From NCBI GenBank assembly GCA_022828085.1, contig JAJEIY010000088.1, forward strand, positions 1 to 64,000: a DNA stretch of 64,000 nucleotides, read 5' to 3'. Below the pieces are notes generated by a model, which was not told the DNA's origin, did no database searches, and saw only the letters and a list, made by a program, of their open reading frames with translations. This document shows, one piece after another, positions 1 to 8,691 of the stretch. Each line of letters begins with the position of its first letter. The stretch's first letter is position 1. This stretch comes from Acidobacteriota bacterium. GTDB taxonomy: Bacteria; Acidobacteriota; Vicinamibacteria; Marinacidobacterales; Marinacidobacteraceae. The position numbers and the translations under genes were made by a program.

Positions 1-72
1 GGTTCATCGAACGGACCTCCGGGCGTTAGCAGCAGGGTTCAGGGGGTAACCGGGCTCGGCGGGACGGCACCG

Positions 73-279
73 CCGGCTTTGAACGCCGGTCTTCGACCGG
101 CCCGCGCGGTGCTCCGCACCGCGCACGTCGTGACGCCGACCCGCGGCATGGCTCTCTCCTTCGGAGCCGATCGGAAGCGAGGGCACGTCCTTGTCCCGGC
201 GTCCCATGGGAGCGAACAGCGACACGTCGCCTGCGGCCCTTCGGGCCGCGTGCCGGTCGGAGACCGGCGTTCCAAGCCG
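73..279. repeat. Inverted pair of palindromic repeats at the window edge
   Basis: The interval 1-302 holds no convincing gene. Two copies of a palindromic repeat face each other. The left copy (73-126) has a core reading roughly TTGAACGCCGGTCTTCGACC, followed by a second hairpin GCGCGGTGC-TCC-GCACCGCGC. The right copy (233-279) is the reverse complement of the core, preceded by the hairpin GCGGCCC-TTC-GGGCCGC. The same core occurs at 19.4 kb and 20.0 kb in this window, so it is a dispersed family. About 105 bases between the two arms show no recognisable content. Confidence 0.75.
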
Positions 280-302
280 TTTCCGCGATCGGGTCGGCCG
301 AC

Positions 303-1502
303 CTAGACGAACAAGGCCTTCACCCGCTCGGCCACCACGGCGTCCTGGCCGGGGCGGAGCATCCACGTCGAGATGCGGAGTTGTCCTTCTCCCGAGCGGG
401 AGACCGCGATCGGCGGATCTCCATCGAGGAGACGGGCGACCGCGTCCTGCGACGTCACGCCCAGATCGCCCTCGTTCCAGTTCACCACCACGTGGGGGAC
501 GTGGTTGGCGATCTCCGGCACGTGGGTCTCGCACGAGAGACCGCTCACGCTCCCCAGGACCTGTGAAATCAGCTCCGCGCGAGCGTCGAGTTCGCGCCGC
601 TCCGCGTCGTGGTCGAGGGAGACGTAGCGCTCGACCGCCGCCACCAGGCCGACAAGCTCCTCCTTGCCCACCTTCATGCCGCGGCCGATGCCGCCGAACG
701 GGCTGATGGCCTTGCGCGCCGCCTGGATCAGGTCGGGACGTCCGAGCAGGAGTCCCGTGGCCTGCGGACCCATCAGCCCCTTGCCGCCCGAGAAGGCCAC
801 CATGTCGAAGCCCTCTTCGACGTAGGTGTGGAGGCGCTCCGGAGGCGGGATGTCGGCGGCGGCGTCGTTCATCGTCGGCACGCCGTGCGCCCGCGCCACC
901 TCGATCCACTCGGCGCGGCCGATCTCGCCTCGAGGATCGGCGAAGTTCAGGAAGAACATCATGGCCGTGCGCTCGCCGATCGCCGCTTCCAGCTCCTCCC
1001 GGGTCTCCACCCAGACGATCTTCGCTCCCACGAGTTCCAGCTGGGCCTGGTAGCCGGTGAGGTGGGCCCGCTGCTGGATGACCTCGTTCTTCATCCCGGT
1101 GGTGTCCGGGAGCATCCGCAGCTTCTCGTCGTCGTCGCCGGCGATCGCCGCCGCGGTCCCGCAGGTCATCGCGGAGGCGGCCCCGGCCGAGATCATGGCG
1201 GCCGGTACCCCGATCAGCCGGGCGACGTGGTCGCCCGCGCGTTCCTGGAGTTCGGGCAGCGGCACGAAGTTGCGGGACGCCGCGACCATGGCGTCGGTGA
1301 CCTCGGGCGGCATGAGGGAGCCGCCGAGGACCGTCACGGTGCCGATGCCGTTGATCACCGGCTCGATTCCCAGCCGCCGGTAGACATCCTCCGGCGCCGC
1401 GGAGGCGTCCGGCTCGGATCCGGATCCGCAGGACGCGGCTCCCAGTACGGCGGCGGAGGCGCCGCCCTGCAGCACGCGCCGCCGGGTCATCTTCATGGCC
1501 AT
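303..1502 (-). CDS. Tat-exported SelA-like PLP enzyme
   Basis: This 399-residue protein has the fold-type I PLP architecture of the SelA-related family (the EF_0838/DgaE type of lyase), not true selenocysteine synthase. The PLP lysine is probably Lys241 in FSGGKGLMGPQATG. The N-terminus carries a twin-arginine signal (TRRRVLQGG, residues 6-14) and a lipobox ending at Cys25, so export as a folded lipoprotein is expected. The ATG at 1502 was chosen because TCCTCC on the + strand gives a GGAGG ribosome site 7 bases upstream. It lies 16 bases after an EF_0837-type amidohydrolase gene, the usual partner of this family. The substrate is unknown; aminosugar acids or related amino compounds are plausible. 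Confidence 0.82.
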   Translation of the reverse strand: MAMKMTRRRVLQGGASAAVLGAASCGSGSEPDASAAPEDVYRRLGIEPVINGIGTVTVLGGSLMPPEVTDAMVAASRNFVPLPELQERAGDHVARLIGVPAAMISAGAASAMTCGTAAAIAGDDDEKLRMLPDTTGMKNEVIQQRAHLTGYQAQLELVGAKIVWVETREELEAAIGERTAMMFFLNFADPRGEIGRAEWIEVARAHGVPTMNDAAADIPPPERLHTYVEEGFDMVAFSGGKGLMGPQATGLLLGRPDLIQAARKAISPFGGIGRGMKVGKEELVGLVAAVERYVSLDHDAERRELDARAELISQVLGSVSGLSCETHVPEIANHVPHVVVNWNEGDLGVTSQDAVARLLDGDPPIAVSRSGEGQLRISTWMLRPGQDAVVAERVKALFV

Positions 1503-1518
1503 CGTCTCGTCCTCCCGC

Positions 1519-2841
1519 TCAGGAGAGCCGGTGCAGGATGCCGTCCCACCGCGCATCGCCCTGCCGGCCGTAGTCCGGCGGGAGTTCGCGCCAGTCCTGG
1601 CGGGTCCGGCCGTTCAGGTCCCAGGCGAGCCGGCCGTCCCTGAAGGTCATCTCGCAAACCAGTTTCTCGGTCCCGTCCTGGCGCGCGCCGAAGCTGTCCA
1701 CGAAGCCGAACGCCCCGGCTTCCTTCTTGAGCACCGCGATGTCGGCGATCGCCCCCACGGACAGGTGGCCCAGCTCCTCGCGGCCCATCTGCCGGGCGGG
1801 GTTCCAGGTGGACTGCCGGATCACGTCGTCGAGGGACTCGCCGAGCGCCAGGAACTTGCTCATCGTGGTGACCTGGTCCTGCATCCCGGCGTTCATCGAA
1901 CCGATGTGGAGGTCGGTCGAGATCGAGTCCGCGGCGAAGCCGGCCTCAAGGCACGCCGCGGCCACGCTCCACTTGAAGCTGCCGCCACCATGCCCCACGT
2001 CGAAGACGACGCCCCGCCCGCGGCCCGCGAAGAGACCGGGATTGGGCGTCCCGTCCCCGAGCAGCTCCCGGCGGTTGCCCGAGAAGCAGTGGGTGTAGAT
2101 GTCTCCCGGGCGGAGCTTTTCGCCCAGCAGGGTCTCGAGCGGCCGTTCCGGGTGATCGGTACCGAAATCCACCATCACCGGGATCCCGGCGGCGTCGCCG
2201 GCGCGGACGGCCTCCTCGACCGGGTACCAGTCCGGCGCCGCGTAGTGGGCGGCCTTCACGCCGACGATGACGTCGGAGTGCTCCCGCGCGAGGGCCGCGG
2301 TCGGGTCGGCCTGCATGTCTTCGAGGTCCTGCTCGATGGCGCCGCCCCGCATCCCGTGACCGACGATGTTGGCCAGCGCGAGGACGCGCGTCCGGCTCCG
2401 GCTGATGATCGTCTCACGGAACGTCTCGAAGTTCCGCCAGCCGGCGCAGCCGGCGTCCAGAACGGTCGTGACCCCCGAGCGGAAGGTGTGGCCGTCCGGG
2501 TAGAGGCTGTTGTCCCCGGCGTAGGACCCCGGCTCGTTCGTGCCCGCGAACACGTGGACGTGCAGGTCGATCAGCCCGGGCGTCACGTAGAGACCCCCGC
2601 ATTCGACGACCTTGAACGCCCGTCCGGGATCGATGCCCTCCCCGACCGCCGCCACCCTGCCGTCGTGCACGGCGACGTCGCGGACCGCGCTCAGCCCGTT
2701 CCGCGGATCGATCAGGTGTCCGCCCTGCAGCAGCAGGTCGAACTCGGGCTCGCTGGCCGAGCGGGCGGAACAGGCCAGCGTGAACGCAGCGGACCCGGCC
2801 AGGAACTCCCGGCGTGAGAGCCCGCTCCGCGACCGCTTCAT
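1519..2841 (-). CDS. Tat-exported amidohydrolase/deacetylase (EF_0837-type)
   Basis: This 440-residue metal-dependent hydrolase belongs to the amidohydrolase superfamily. The metal-binding strand-1 motif GLIDLHVHV lies at residues 89-97, and a late Asp motif STDLHIGS is present. The N-terminus has a twin-arginine signal (SRREFLAG, residues 9-16) and a lipobox-like TLAC with Cys24, which suggests a periplasmic or membrane-anchored enzyme. Family members next to SelA-like genes are annotated as probable deacetylases or dihydroorotase-like hydrolases; the substrate here is not known. It is transcribed upstream of the SelA-like gene and just downstream of the amidase, almost certainly in one operon. 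Confidence 0.85.
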   Translation of the reverse strand: MKRSRSGLSRREFLAGSAAFTLACSARSASEPEFDLLLQGGHLIDPRNGLSAVRDVAVHDGRVAAVGEGIDPGRAFKVVECGGLYVTPGLIDLHVHVFAGTNEPGSYAGDNSLYPDGHTFRSGVTTVLDAGCAGWRNFETFRETIISRSRTRVLALANIVGHGMRGGAIEQDLEDMQADPTAALAREHSDVIVGVKAAHYAAPDWYPVEEAVRAGDAAGIPVMVDFGTDHPERPLETLLGEKLRPGDIYTHCFSGNRRELLGDGTPNPGLFAGRGRGVVFDVGHGGGSFKWSVAAACLEAGFAADSISTDLHIGSMNAGMQDQVTTMSKFLALGESLDDVIRQSTWNPARQMGREELGHLSVGAIADIAVLKKEAGAFGFVDSFGARQDGTEKLVCEMTFRDGRLAWDLNGRTRQDWRELPPDYGRQGDARWDGILHRLS

Positions 2842-2850
2842 CGGACCGCG

Positions 2851-4326
2851 TTACTCCCGCCAGGGGTAGGGCGGCCGCCGCCGGTGCCAGTCGGTCTCGC
2901 GCTGGAACGCCATCCCGAAGTCCAGCACCGCCTGGTCGTCCATCGGCGAGCCCACGATCTGGAGCGACAGCGGCAACCCGTCCTCATCGAACCCGCAGGG
3001 GACGGCGAGGCCGGGGTGGCCGACCAGGTTCGCGATGTAGTTGAGCCGCGGCGTCGCCCCGCTGACGTCGTCCGGCGGCTCCCACTCGTTCCGCGCCGGG
3101 ATCGGCCACCCGTCCTGTACCACCCGGAGCGCCGCCCCGTTCGGCCAGGTCGGAGCGATCACGGCGTCGTAGCGGGAGACGATCTCGTCGGCCTCGCGCA
3201 CGAGCTGGTTGCGGATCCGCTGGGCGGTCAGGTAGTCGGCGGCGGGGAGCATCCGGCCCGCCATCCAACCGGCGCGCCGGTCCTCGTTGAACGAGAACAT
3301 CTCGGCGGCGCGCCCGTCGTCGAAGAGGGACCTGAAGTTGGTGCCGCTCTCCACGGTGACGATGGTGGTGAACAGCGCCCCGGTGGGGAAGCGGGGCAGT
3401 TCGATGTCCTCGATTTCCACTCCCACCGCCGCGAACACGTCCAGCGCCTCCTGAAAGACCCGCCGGGTCGTCTCCGACTGGGAGAGCAGGAACTCGGGGC
3501 GATGGACGCCGAGCCGCCGGCCGCGCATCGAACCCGGGTCCGCCCGGAAGACGAAGGGGCGGTCCGCCGTCGAGGTGTCCCGGGCGTCCCGGCCGGCGAT
3601 CACCTCCAGCACGTGCCCGCAGTCCTCCGCGGAGCGGCCCACGGGGCCGATCTTGTCGAGGCTCCAGGAGAGCGCCATGCAGCCGAACCGGCTCACCCGG
3701 CCGAAGGTCGGACGGAGCCCCGAGGCTCCCACCGCGGACGCCGGAAAGACGATGGAGCCGCCGGTCTCGGTGCCGATCCCGAAGCCGATCAGGCCCGCGA
3801 CCGCGGCCGAAACCGTCCCGCTGGACGAACCGAAGCTGGTGCGGTCCAGCTTCCAGGGGTTGAGCGCCGAACTCGTGTTGCCGCCGGCGAACTCGCCGAG
3901 CGAGTTCTTGGCCATCATCACCGCCCCGCCTTCTTCCAGCCGGTCGATCACGGCGGCGTTCCGATCGGGAATGCGGTCGCGGAAGATGCCCGACCCCCAG
4001 GTGGTGCGGATGCCGCGCGTGTCCAGCAGGTCCTTCACCCCGTAGGGAAGCCCGTGCAGGATGCTGCGCGGGTCGCCGGCCGCCAGTTCCCGGTCGGCGC
4101 GTTCGGCGGATTCGAGGGCGTGGTCGCGGGCGATCGTGACCATGGTGGCCAGCTTCCCCTGGTGGTCTTCGCGCGGTTCACTCGGCAGTTCGAACGGGGG
4201 AACGTCCAGCTCCTCCGCGCGATCGAGGTACGCCCGGGTGAGTTCGACGGAGCTGAACGATCCGTTCCGGAGGCCCGCCGCCAGCTCCGAGACGGTCAGG
4301 AAAAAGGTGGATTCGTCGATTGCCAT
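2851..4326 (-). CDS. Amidase signature family hydrolase
   Basis: This 491-residue protein has the Ser-cisSer-Lys machinery of amidase-signature enzymes. Lys98 is in GLPYGVKDLLD, the cis-Ser is about residue 169 in FGSSSGT, and the nucleophile is Ser191 in GTETGGSIVFPA. These enzymes hydrolyse linear amides. The ATG at 4326 lies 2 bases after the stop of the 91-aa gene upstream; a TTG at 4332 would overlap that stop. No signal peptide is visible in this protein, although the neighbours all carry Tat signals. Its gene ends 9 bases before the amidohydrolase gene. The substrate is unknown; the context suggests amide cleavage in the same pathway. Confidence 0.9.
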   Translation of the reverse strand: MAIDESTFFLTVSELAAGLRNGSFSSVELTRAYLDRAEELDVPPFELPSEPREDHQGKLATMVTIARDHALESAERADRELAAGDPRSILHGLPYGVKDLLDTRGIRTTWGSGIFRDRIPDRNAAVIDRLEEGGAVMMAKNSLGEFAGGNTSSALNPWKLDRTSFGSSSGTVSAAVAGLIGFGIGTETGGSIVFPASAVGASGLRPTFGRVSRFGCMALSWSLDKIGPVGRSAEDCGHVLEVIAGRDARDTSTADRPFVFRADPGSMRGRRLGVHRPEFLLSQSETTRRVFQEALDVFAAVGVEIEDIELPRFPTGALFTTIVTVESGTNFRSLFDDGRAAEMFSFNEDRRAGWMAGRMLPAADYLTAQRIRNQLVREADEIVSRYDAVIAPTWPNGAALRVVQDGWPIPARNEWEPPDDVSGATPRLNYIANLVGHPGLAVPCGFDEDGLPLSLQIVGSPMDDQAVLDFGMAFQRETDWHRRRPPYPWRE

Positions 4327-4328
4327 GG

Positions 4329-4604
4329 TCAACCGCGTCGGAAAACGGTGAGCGGCGGTTCGTCGGGATCGAGCGGGAACTCCCTGAGCGTCCGCTGGAC
4401 GCCGATCATGTTCTCTACCGCCCGGCGGAGCCGCTCAAGCTCCGTGGGGTCCTCGTAGATCCCCCGGGGCCCCTGGTGGTCGAGCAGAGTGCCCACCGTT
4501 TCGGCGGAGAGTTCGCCGGTGTCCTCGACCTCGGCGCACGCCTGTTGCCACAGCGCGCCAGCGGTGGACGCTGCGGCCAGCGCGGCGAAGTCGCGGCGGC
4601 GCAT
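4329..4604 (-). CDS. Small Tat-signal protein next to amidase
   Basis: This 91-residue protein has no function I recognise. It starts with a clear twin-arginine signal (MRRRDFAALAAAS), followed by a possible lipobox at Cys23 (WQQAC). The mature part is short, acidic and predicted helical (ERLRRAVENMIGVQRTLREF), ending in a proline-rich tail. The gene sits directly before the amidase with a gap of 2 bases, so the two are translationally coupled. The pairing suggests a small accessory subunit that carries the signal for a signal-less amidase, but this is inference. It starts 9 bases after the stop of the aminotransferase gene. Confidence 0.7.
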   Translation of the reverse strand: MRRRDFAALAAASTAGALWQQACAEVEDTGELSAETVGTLLDHQGPRGIYEDPTELERLRRAVENMIGVQRTLREFPLDPDEPPLTVFRRG

Positions 4605-4613
4605 AGTCGGGGG

Positions 4614-5978
4614 TTACAGGCTGTTCATCGCCTCCGCGATGTTGTCGAGCGCGACCTGGATCAACTGCCGCGACGTGCCGAGGTTCATCCGAACCCAGCC
4701 CTCGCCGCCCGGGCCGTAGTTCGACCCCGGGTTGGTGTAGACGCCGGCGTTCTCGACCAGCCAGCGGACCACGATGTCTTCCGGCGTCACCTCGTCCTCC
4801 TCGGTCTCGGTGGCCGCCGCGGCCTTCTCCGCCGCGCCGATCGCTTCGGCGACCTGCGACACGTCCAGCCAGGCAAGGTAGGTGCCCTGCGCCTTGCTGT
4901 ACTTGACCTGCGGCACCTTCTCGCGGAGATACTGCTCCACGAGGTCGTGGTTGCCGTCGAGGTAGACCAGTAGCTGGTCGAGCCAGTCCGCGCCGCCCCG
5001 GAGCGCCGCATGGTGCGCCACCACGCCGAGCGTGTTGGTCTGCGCCATGTGCTGATCCTGGACCTTCTGGAAGTACTCGGGATTCGTGGAATGGAACCAG
5101 GCGACCTTCATCGCGGCGAGGCTGAAGGTCTTGCTTCCCGACTGGAAGGTGACGCTGTTGTCCACGACCGCCTTGTCGGGCAGGGTGGCGAAGGGGGTGT
5201 ACTTCTGCCCCTTGGTGACGAAGTCGCAGTGGATCTCGTCGGCCAGCACCACCACCCGGCGCTCGAGGCACAGTTGCCCAAGCCGCATGAGGTCTTCCGG
5301 CGACCAGCAGTTTCCGGTGGGGTTCTGCGGGTTGCAGAGGATCAGCGCGTCGGTCTCCTGCGAGATCCGGGACTCGAGGTCATCGAAGTCCAGCCGGTGG
5401 ACCCCGTTGTCGATGATCAGCGGGCTCTCCTCCGCGAGGGTGTGGGACTCGCGCAGATCGGTGTAGAAGCCGCTGTAGGTCGAGGTCGTCAGCAGCACCC
5501 GGCTGCCGGGCCGCGCGAACGCCTTGAGCGCCGCGATCAGCGCCGGGTGGACGCCGTCGGAGAGCGCCATCAGATCGGGATTGATCTCCAGCCCGTGGCG
5601 CGTCCGGTTCCAGTCGAGGATCGCCGGGAAGAAGTCCTCGGGCATCTTGAGGTAGCCCCAGTTCTCGTGCTTCACCCGGTCCATCAGGGCCTCGGTGATC
5701 GCCGGGGCGCACCTGAAGTCCATGTCGGCGACGCCCATCGCCACCTGGATGTTCTCCGCGCCGTGCCGCTCGATGATGGTGTCCCACTTGGCGCAGTCGG
5801 TGCCGATCCGGTCGTAGGGGGTGTCGAAGTCGAACCGGCCGTTCCCGTCCTGGACCGCCGCGGCTCCCGCCGTCGCCGGGTGGAGCAGCGAGGTTCCCGA
5901 CGTCGCCGCGCCCGCGAGCGCGGTCGCGCCGGCGCCCTTCAGAAACGCCCTGCGGTTCAACCAGATTCCTTCTGACAT
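4614..5978 (-). CDS. Tat-exported MalY/PatB-like PLP enzyme
   Basis: This 454-residue fold-type I aminotransferase resembles the MalY/PatB cystathionine beta-lyase group. The motifs are NPQNPTG (216-222), LADEIH (245-250) and the PLP lysine Lys283 in FQSGSKTFSLAAMK. A twin-arginine signal (NRRAFLKGAGA, residues 8-18) is followed by an Ala-rich hydrophobic stretch, so export with bound cofactor is likely. The ATG at 5978 is supported by AAGGAG 7 bases upstream; longer forms are not. It is the first gene of the minus-strand cluster and diverges from the M14 gene at 6101. It could act as a C-S lyase or as an aminotransferase; the sequence does not decide. Confidence 0.85.
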   Translation of the reverse strand: MSEGIWLNRRAFLKGAGATALAGAATSGTSLLHPATAGAAAVQDGNGRFDFDTPYDRIGTDCAKWDTIIERHGAENIQVAMGVADMDFRCAPAITEALMDRVKHENWGYLKMPEDFFPAILDWNRTRHGLEINPDLMALSDGVHPALIAALKAFARPGSRVLLTTSTYSGFYTDLRESHTLAEESPLIIDNGVHRLDFDDLESRISQETDALILCNPQNPTGNCWSPEDLMRLGQLCLERRVVVLADEIHCDFVTKGQKYTPFATLPDKAVVDNSVTFQSGSKTFSLAAMKVAWFHSTNPEYFQKVQDQHMAQTNTLGVVAHHAALRGGADWLDQLLVYLDGNHDLVEQYLREKVPQVKYSKAQGTYLAWLDVSQVAEAIGAAEKAAAATETEEDEVTPEDIVVRWLVENAGVYTNPGSNYGPGGEGWVRMNLGTSRQLIQVALDNIAEAMNSL

Positions 5979-6087
5979 GGATTCACTCCTTCGTTCGGGT
6001 TCCTCTGGACCGTGCCCCGGTTTGCCTGAAACGCCACGCTGACAGGCACGAAACGGCACGTCCTTCCGGCGCTGGCGGGCTGGCCAC

Positions 6088-6093
6088 TATAGT
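6088..6093 (+). promoter_or_regulatory. Possible -10 element before M14 gene
   Basis: TATAGT lies 7 bases before the TTG at 6101. If used, transcription would begin at or beside the start codon, giving a leaderless message; no Shine-Dalgarno sequence is visible there. No good -35 is seen. Confidence 0.3.
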
Positions 6094-6100
6094 CGGTTTC

Positions 6101-8593
6101 TTGCGCTTCCGTCTGCCCCGCGTTTGCGGTCTGCTGGGCCTCCTCGCCGCGGCGTCGCCCGGGTTCGCGCAGGTTCCGTCGCCGGAGGATGTCCTCGGTT
6201 TTCCGATGGGAGGTTCCGTCACCGACTACGGCGGGCTCTACCGCTACCTCGACGCCATCGAGGAGTCGCCCCGGCTCCGGATCTCCAGCTTCGGCGAGAC
6301 CTTCGAGCGCCGGGAGCTGCTCCTGCTGACCATCAGCTCGCCGGAGAACCTCGCCCGGCTGGAGGATATCCAGCGGGATACCCGGCGGCTCGCCGATCCG
6401 CGCGGGCTCGCCGCGGACGAAGCCGAGGCGATCGTTGCGCGCACCCCCGCCGGGGTCTTCCTCAACTACGGGAACGACGGCAACGAGTCCGCCGCTTTCG
6501 AGGCGGCGCTCTGGATGGCGTGGGAGCTGCTGTCCGGCCAGCACGACGCGTTGCTCGAGGACCTGGTGGTGTACGTCGTGCCCGCCTCGAACCCGGACAG
6601 CCACGAGCGCTTCGCGGCCTGGTTCAAGGCGACGGCCCGCTGGCCGGACGGCGACCCGGACCCGAACGCGGTCGAGCACCGCGCCCCGTGGGGCCTCTCG
6701 ACGAACAACAACCACTACCAGATCAACCTCAACCGGGATTCGGTCTGGAGCACTCAGCCCGAGAACCGGGCGCTTGTCCGGCTCTATCTCGACACCCGTC
6801 CGATGGTCTTCGTGGACCACCACGGCGAGACCGACTCGTTCATCGGACCCTGGATGGCCGAACCCCTCCACACCGTGCTCACCGGGAACCAGCGCGACTG
6901 GCTCGTGGAGTACGGGCGGGCCATGGCGGCGGACTTCGCGTCGGAGGGATTCCCCTACGCGCCGTGGGAGTTCGGGCAGTTCGACCCGGGCTACTGGGAC
7001 ACGCTGCCGAACTTCACCGGCTCGATCGGTTTCACGCTGGAGACCACCGGGGGCGGCTGGCGGGGGTTGCGTCTGGCCCGCGCCGGGGGCGGCGAATACA
7101 CGCTGCGGGACGGCATCGAGCAGCACCTGATCGCCGGCCGGAGCGTGCTGGCCGTGACCGCGGCCCACCGGGAACGGCGGCTCCGCGACTACCTCGATTA
7201 CCGGCGGGAGGCGCTGAACGAGGGCGAGCGTCCCGGTGGCTGGCTGCTCTCGGGGTCGTCCGATCCGGCGCGCCTCGACGCCGTGCGCGGCGTCCTGCTC
7301 CGGAACGGCATCGAGGTGCGCGAAACGTCATCCGAGGTGACGGTGCGCGGCGCCCGGCCCATGTTCCCGCGCAGCGGGCCGGCCGCCGAGATCACGCTTC
7401 CACCCGGGAGCCTCGTGGTGCCCGGCGCCCAGCCCGAAGGCCGGCTGCTCCAGGTGCTGCTCGAGCAGGACGCGCGCTTCAGCGAGGAGTTCCTCGACTA
7501 CGTGGACGAGCATCGCGAGCGCCGCTCCGATCCGTCCTTCGGGCATCCGGACATCTGGACGAGCGCCGACGCCTTCTACGACATCACCGCCTGGTCAGCC
7601 CCGCTCACCTACCGGCTGGATGCCTGGACGGTCGGCGCGACCGACCTGCCGCCGCCCGACGCCTCGGAGGCCCTGTCCCTGGAGGACGCGGTCGCCGATC
7701 CGCCGCCCACGGAGGGAGAGTTCCGCAACCAGGACGCGGAGTACGGGTTCCTGATCGCGGGGGGCACCGATCACGCGATCCGCGCCGCCGCCTGGCTCCT
7801 TGAGGCGGCCGTCCCCTTCCGGGTGGCCACCGCGGCATTCGAGATCGGCGCCGAGAGCTTCGGCCGCGGGGCCCTGCTGGCCTTTGCCGGCGAAGCTCCG
7901 GATGTTCCGGCACTCCGCGCGGGGCTCGCCGAGCTCGCCGCGGCCGGAGCGCATGTCCTCGGAGTGGACGATCCGCTGACCGCGTCCGGCCCCCATCTCG
8001 GATCCGATCAGTTCGTGCAGGTCGCGAGGGGGAGGGTCGCCATGGCGATGGGCGGCCCGGTGCGCCCGTCCGCCTACGGCAGCCCCTGGTACCTCTTCGA
8101 GCGCCGGTTCGGCCTCGGGTTCACCGCGCTCTCCTGGGACCGGCTGGCCGCCACCGATCTCCGCGACTACCGGGTCCTCATCCTTCCGGACGGCAGCTAC
8201 CCGGACCCCGGTAGCGACTCACGCGCCGGGCGGATTCTCGACCACCTCGAGGAGTGGACGAACCGGGGCGGTGTGCTCGTCGCCATGCGGGGCGCGTCGG
8301 CATGGCTCGCCGGCGAGGATGTTGCCTGGACCCGGACCCGGCTCAAGCCCGGGTTCGCCTCGAAATCGGCCTTCATGACGGACGGCGGCCGCCCCGATGA
8401 TCCCTCACCGGATCCGGAAGAAGTCGGGCAGCCCACCGAGGCGATCCCCGGCGCCATCCTCCGCGCCCTTCCCAATCCGGAGAGCTTCCTCAGCTTCGGC
8501 TACGAGGAGCCGTTCCCGGTGATGGTCTGGTCGAGCCTGGCTTTCGAACCGGACCCCGGGATCGCGGTGGCGGCGCGCACACCAATTCCATGA
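6101..8593 (+). CDS. M14 zinc carboxypeptidase-like protein
   Basis: This 830-residue secreted protein has an N-terminal signal peptide (hydrophobic 8-20, cleavage near FAQ) and an M14 carboxypeptidase-like domain over about residues 40-350. The usual His-x-x-Glu zinc motif appears as Asp126-Gly-Asn-Glu129 in NYGNDGNESA, and a conserved VDHHGE follows at 238-243. The Asp in place of His is unusual and may alter or abolish catalysis. The rest looks like the C-terminal extension common in this family, but the protein stops soon after a segment that usually continues further, so the 3' end may be lost. The TTG start is the only one that preserves the signal peptide. It diverges from the aminotransferase cluster. 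Confidence 0.75.
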   Translation: MRFRLPRVCGLLGLLAAASPGFAQVPSPEDVLGFPMGGSVTDYGGLYRYLDAIEESPRLRISSFGETFERRELLLLTISSPENLARLEDIQRDTRRLADPRGLAADEAEAIVARTPAGVFLNYGNDGNESAAFEAALWMAWELLSGQHDALLEDLVVYVVPASNPDSHERFAAWFKATARWPDGDPDPNAVEHRAPWGLSTNNNHYQINLNRDSVWSTQPENRALVRLYLDTRPMVFVDHHGETDSFIGPWMAEPLHTVLTGNQRDWLVEYGRAMAADFASEGFPYAPWEFGQFDPGYWDTLPNFTGSIGFTLETTGGGWRGLRLARAGGGEYTLRDGIEQHLIAGRSVLAVTAAHRERRLRDYLDYRREALNEGERPGGWLLSGSSDPARLDAVRGVLLRNGIEVRETSSEVTVRGARPMFPRSGPAAEITLPPGSLVVPGAQPEGRLLQVLLEQDARFSEEFLDYVDEHRERRSDPSFGHPDIWTSADAFYDITAWSAPLTYRLDAWTVGATDLPPPDASEALSLEDAVADPPPTEGEFRNQDAEYGFLIAGGTDHAIRAAAWLLEAAVPFRVATAAFEIGAESFGRGALLAFAGEAPDVPALRAGLAELAAAGAHVLGVDDPLTASGPHLGSDQFVQVARGRVAMAMGGPVRPSAYGSPWYLFERRFGLGFTALSWDRLAATDLRDYRVLILPDGSYPDPGSDSRAGRILDHLEEWTNRGGVLVAMRGASAWLAGEDVAWTRTRLKPGFASKSAFMTDGGRPDDPSPDPEEVGQPTEAIPGAILRALPNPESFLSFGYEEPFPVMVWSSLAFEPDPGIAVAARTPIP

Positions 8594-8691
8594 GGTTCCG
8601 AGGGTGAGGAATACGTGCTGATCAGACCACCCAGACAGGCACGGAGATTCCCGGGGCAGCGGCTGACCGCCGGCCCCTGACGGTCCCGTCG

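Noticed and set aside
4-909. A 301-codon minus-strand frame overlapping the SelA-like gene
   Set aside because: It is Arg/Pro-rich, overlaps a well-supported gene on the same strand in another frame, and contains the palindromic repeat.
303-1502. Calling this gene selA
   Set aside because: It lacks the N-terminal SelA domain, has a Tat lipoprotein signal and sits with an amidohydrolase; the true selA is at 24090-25526.
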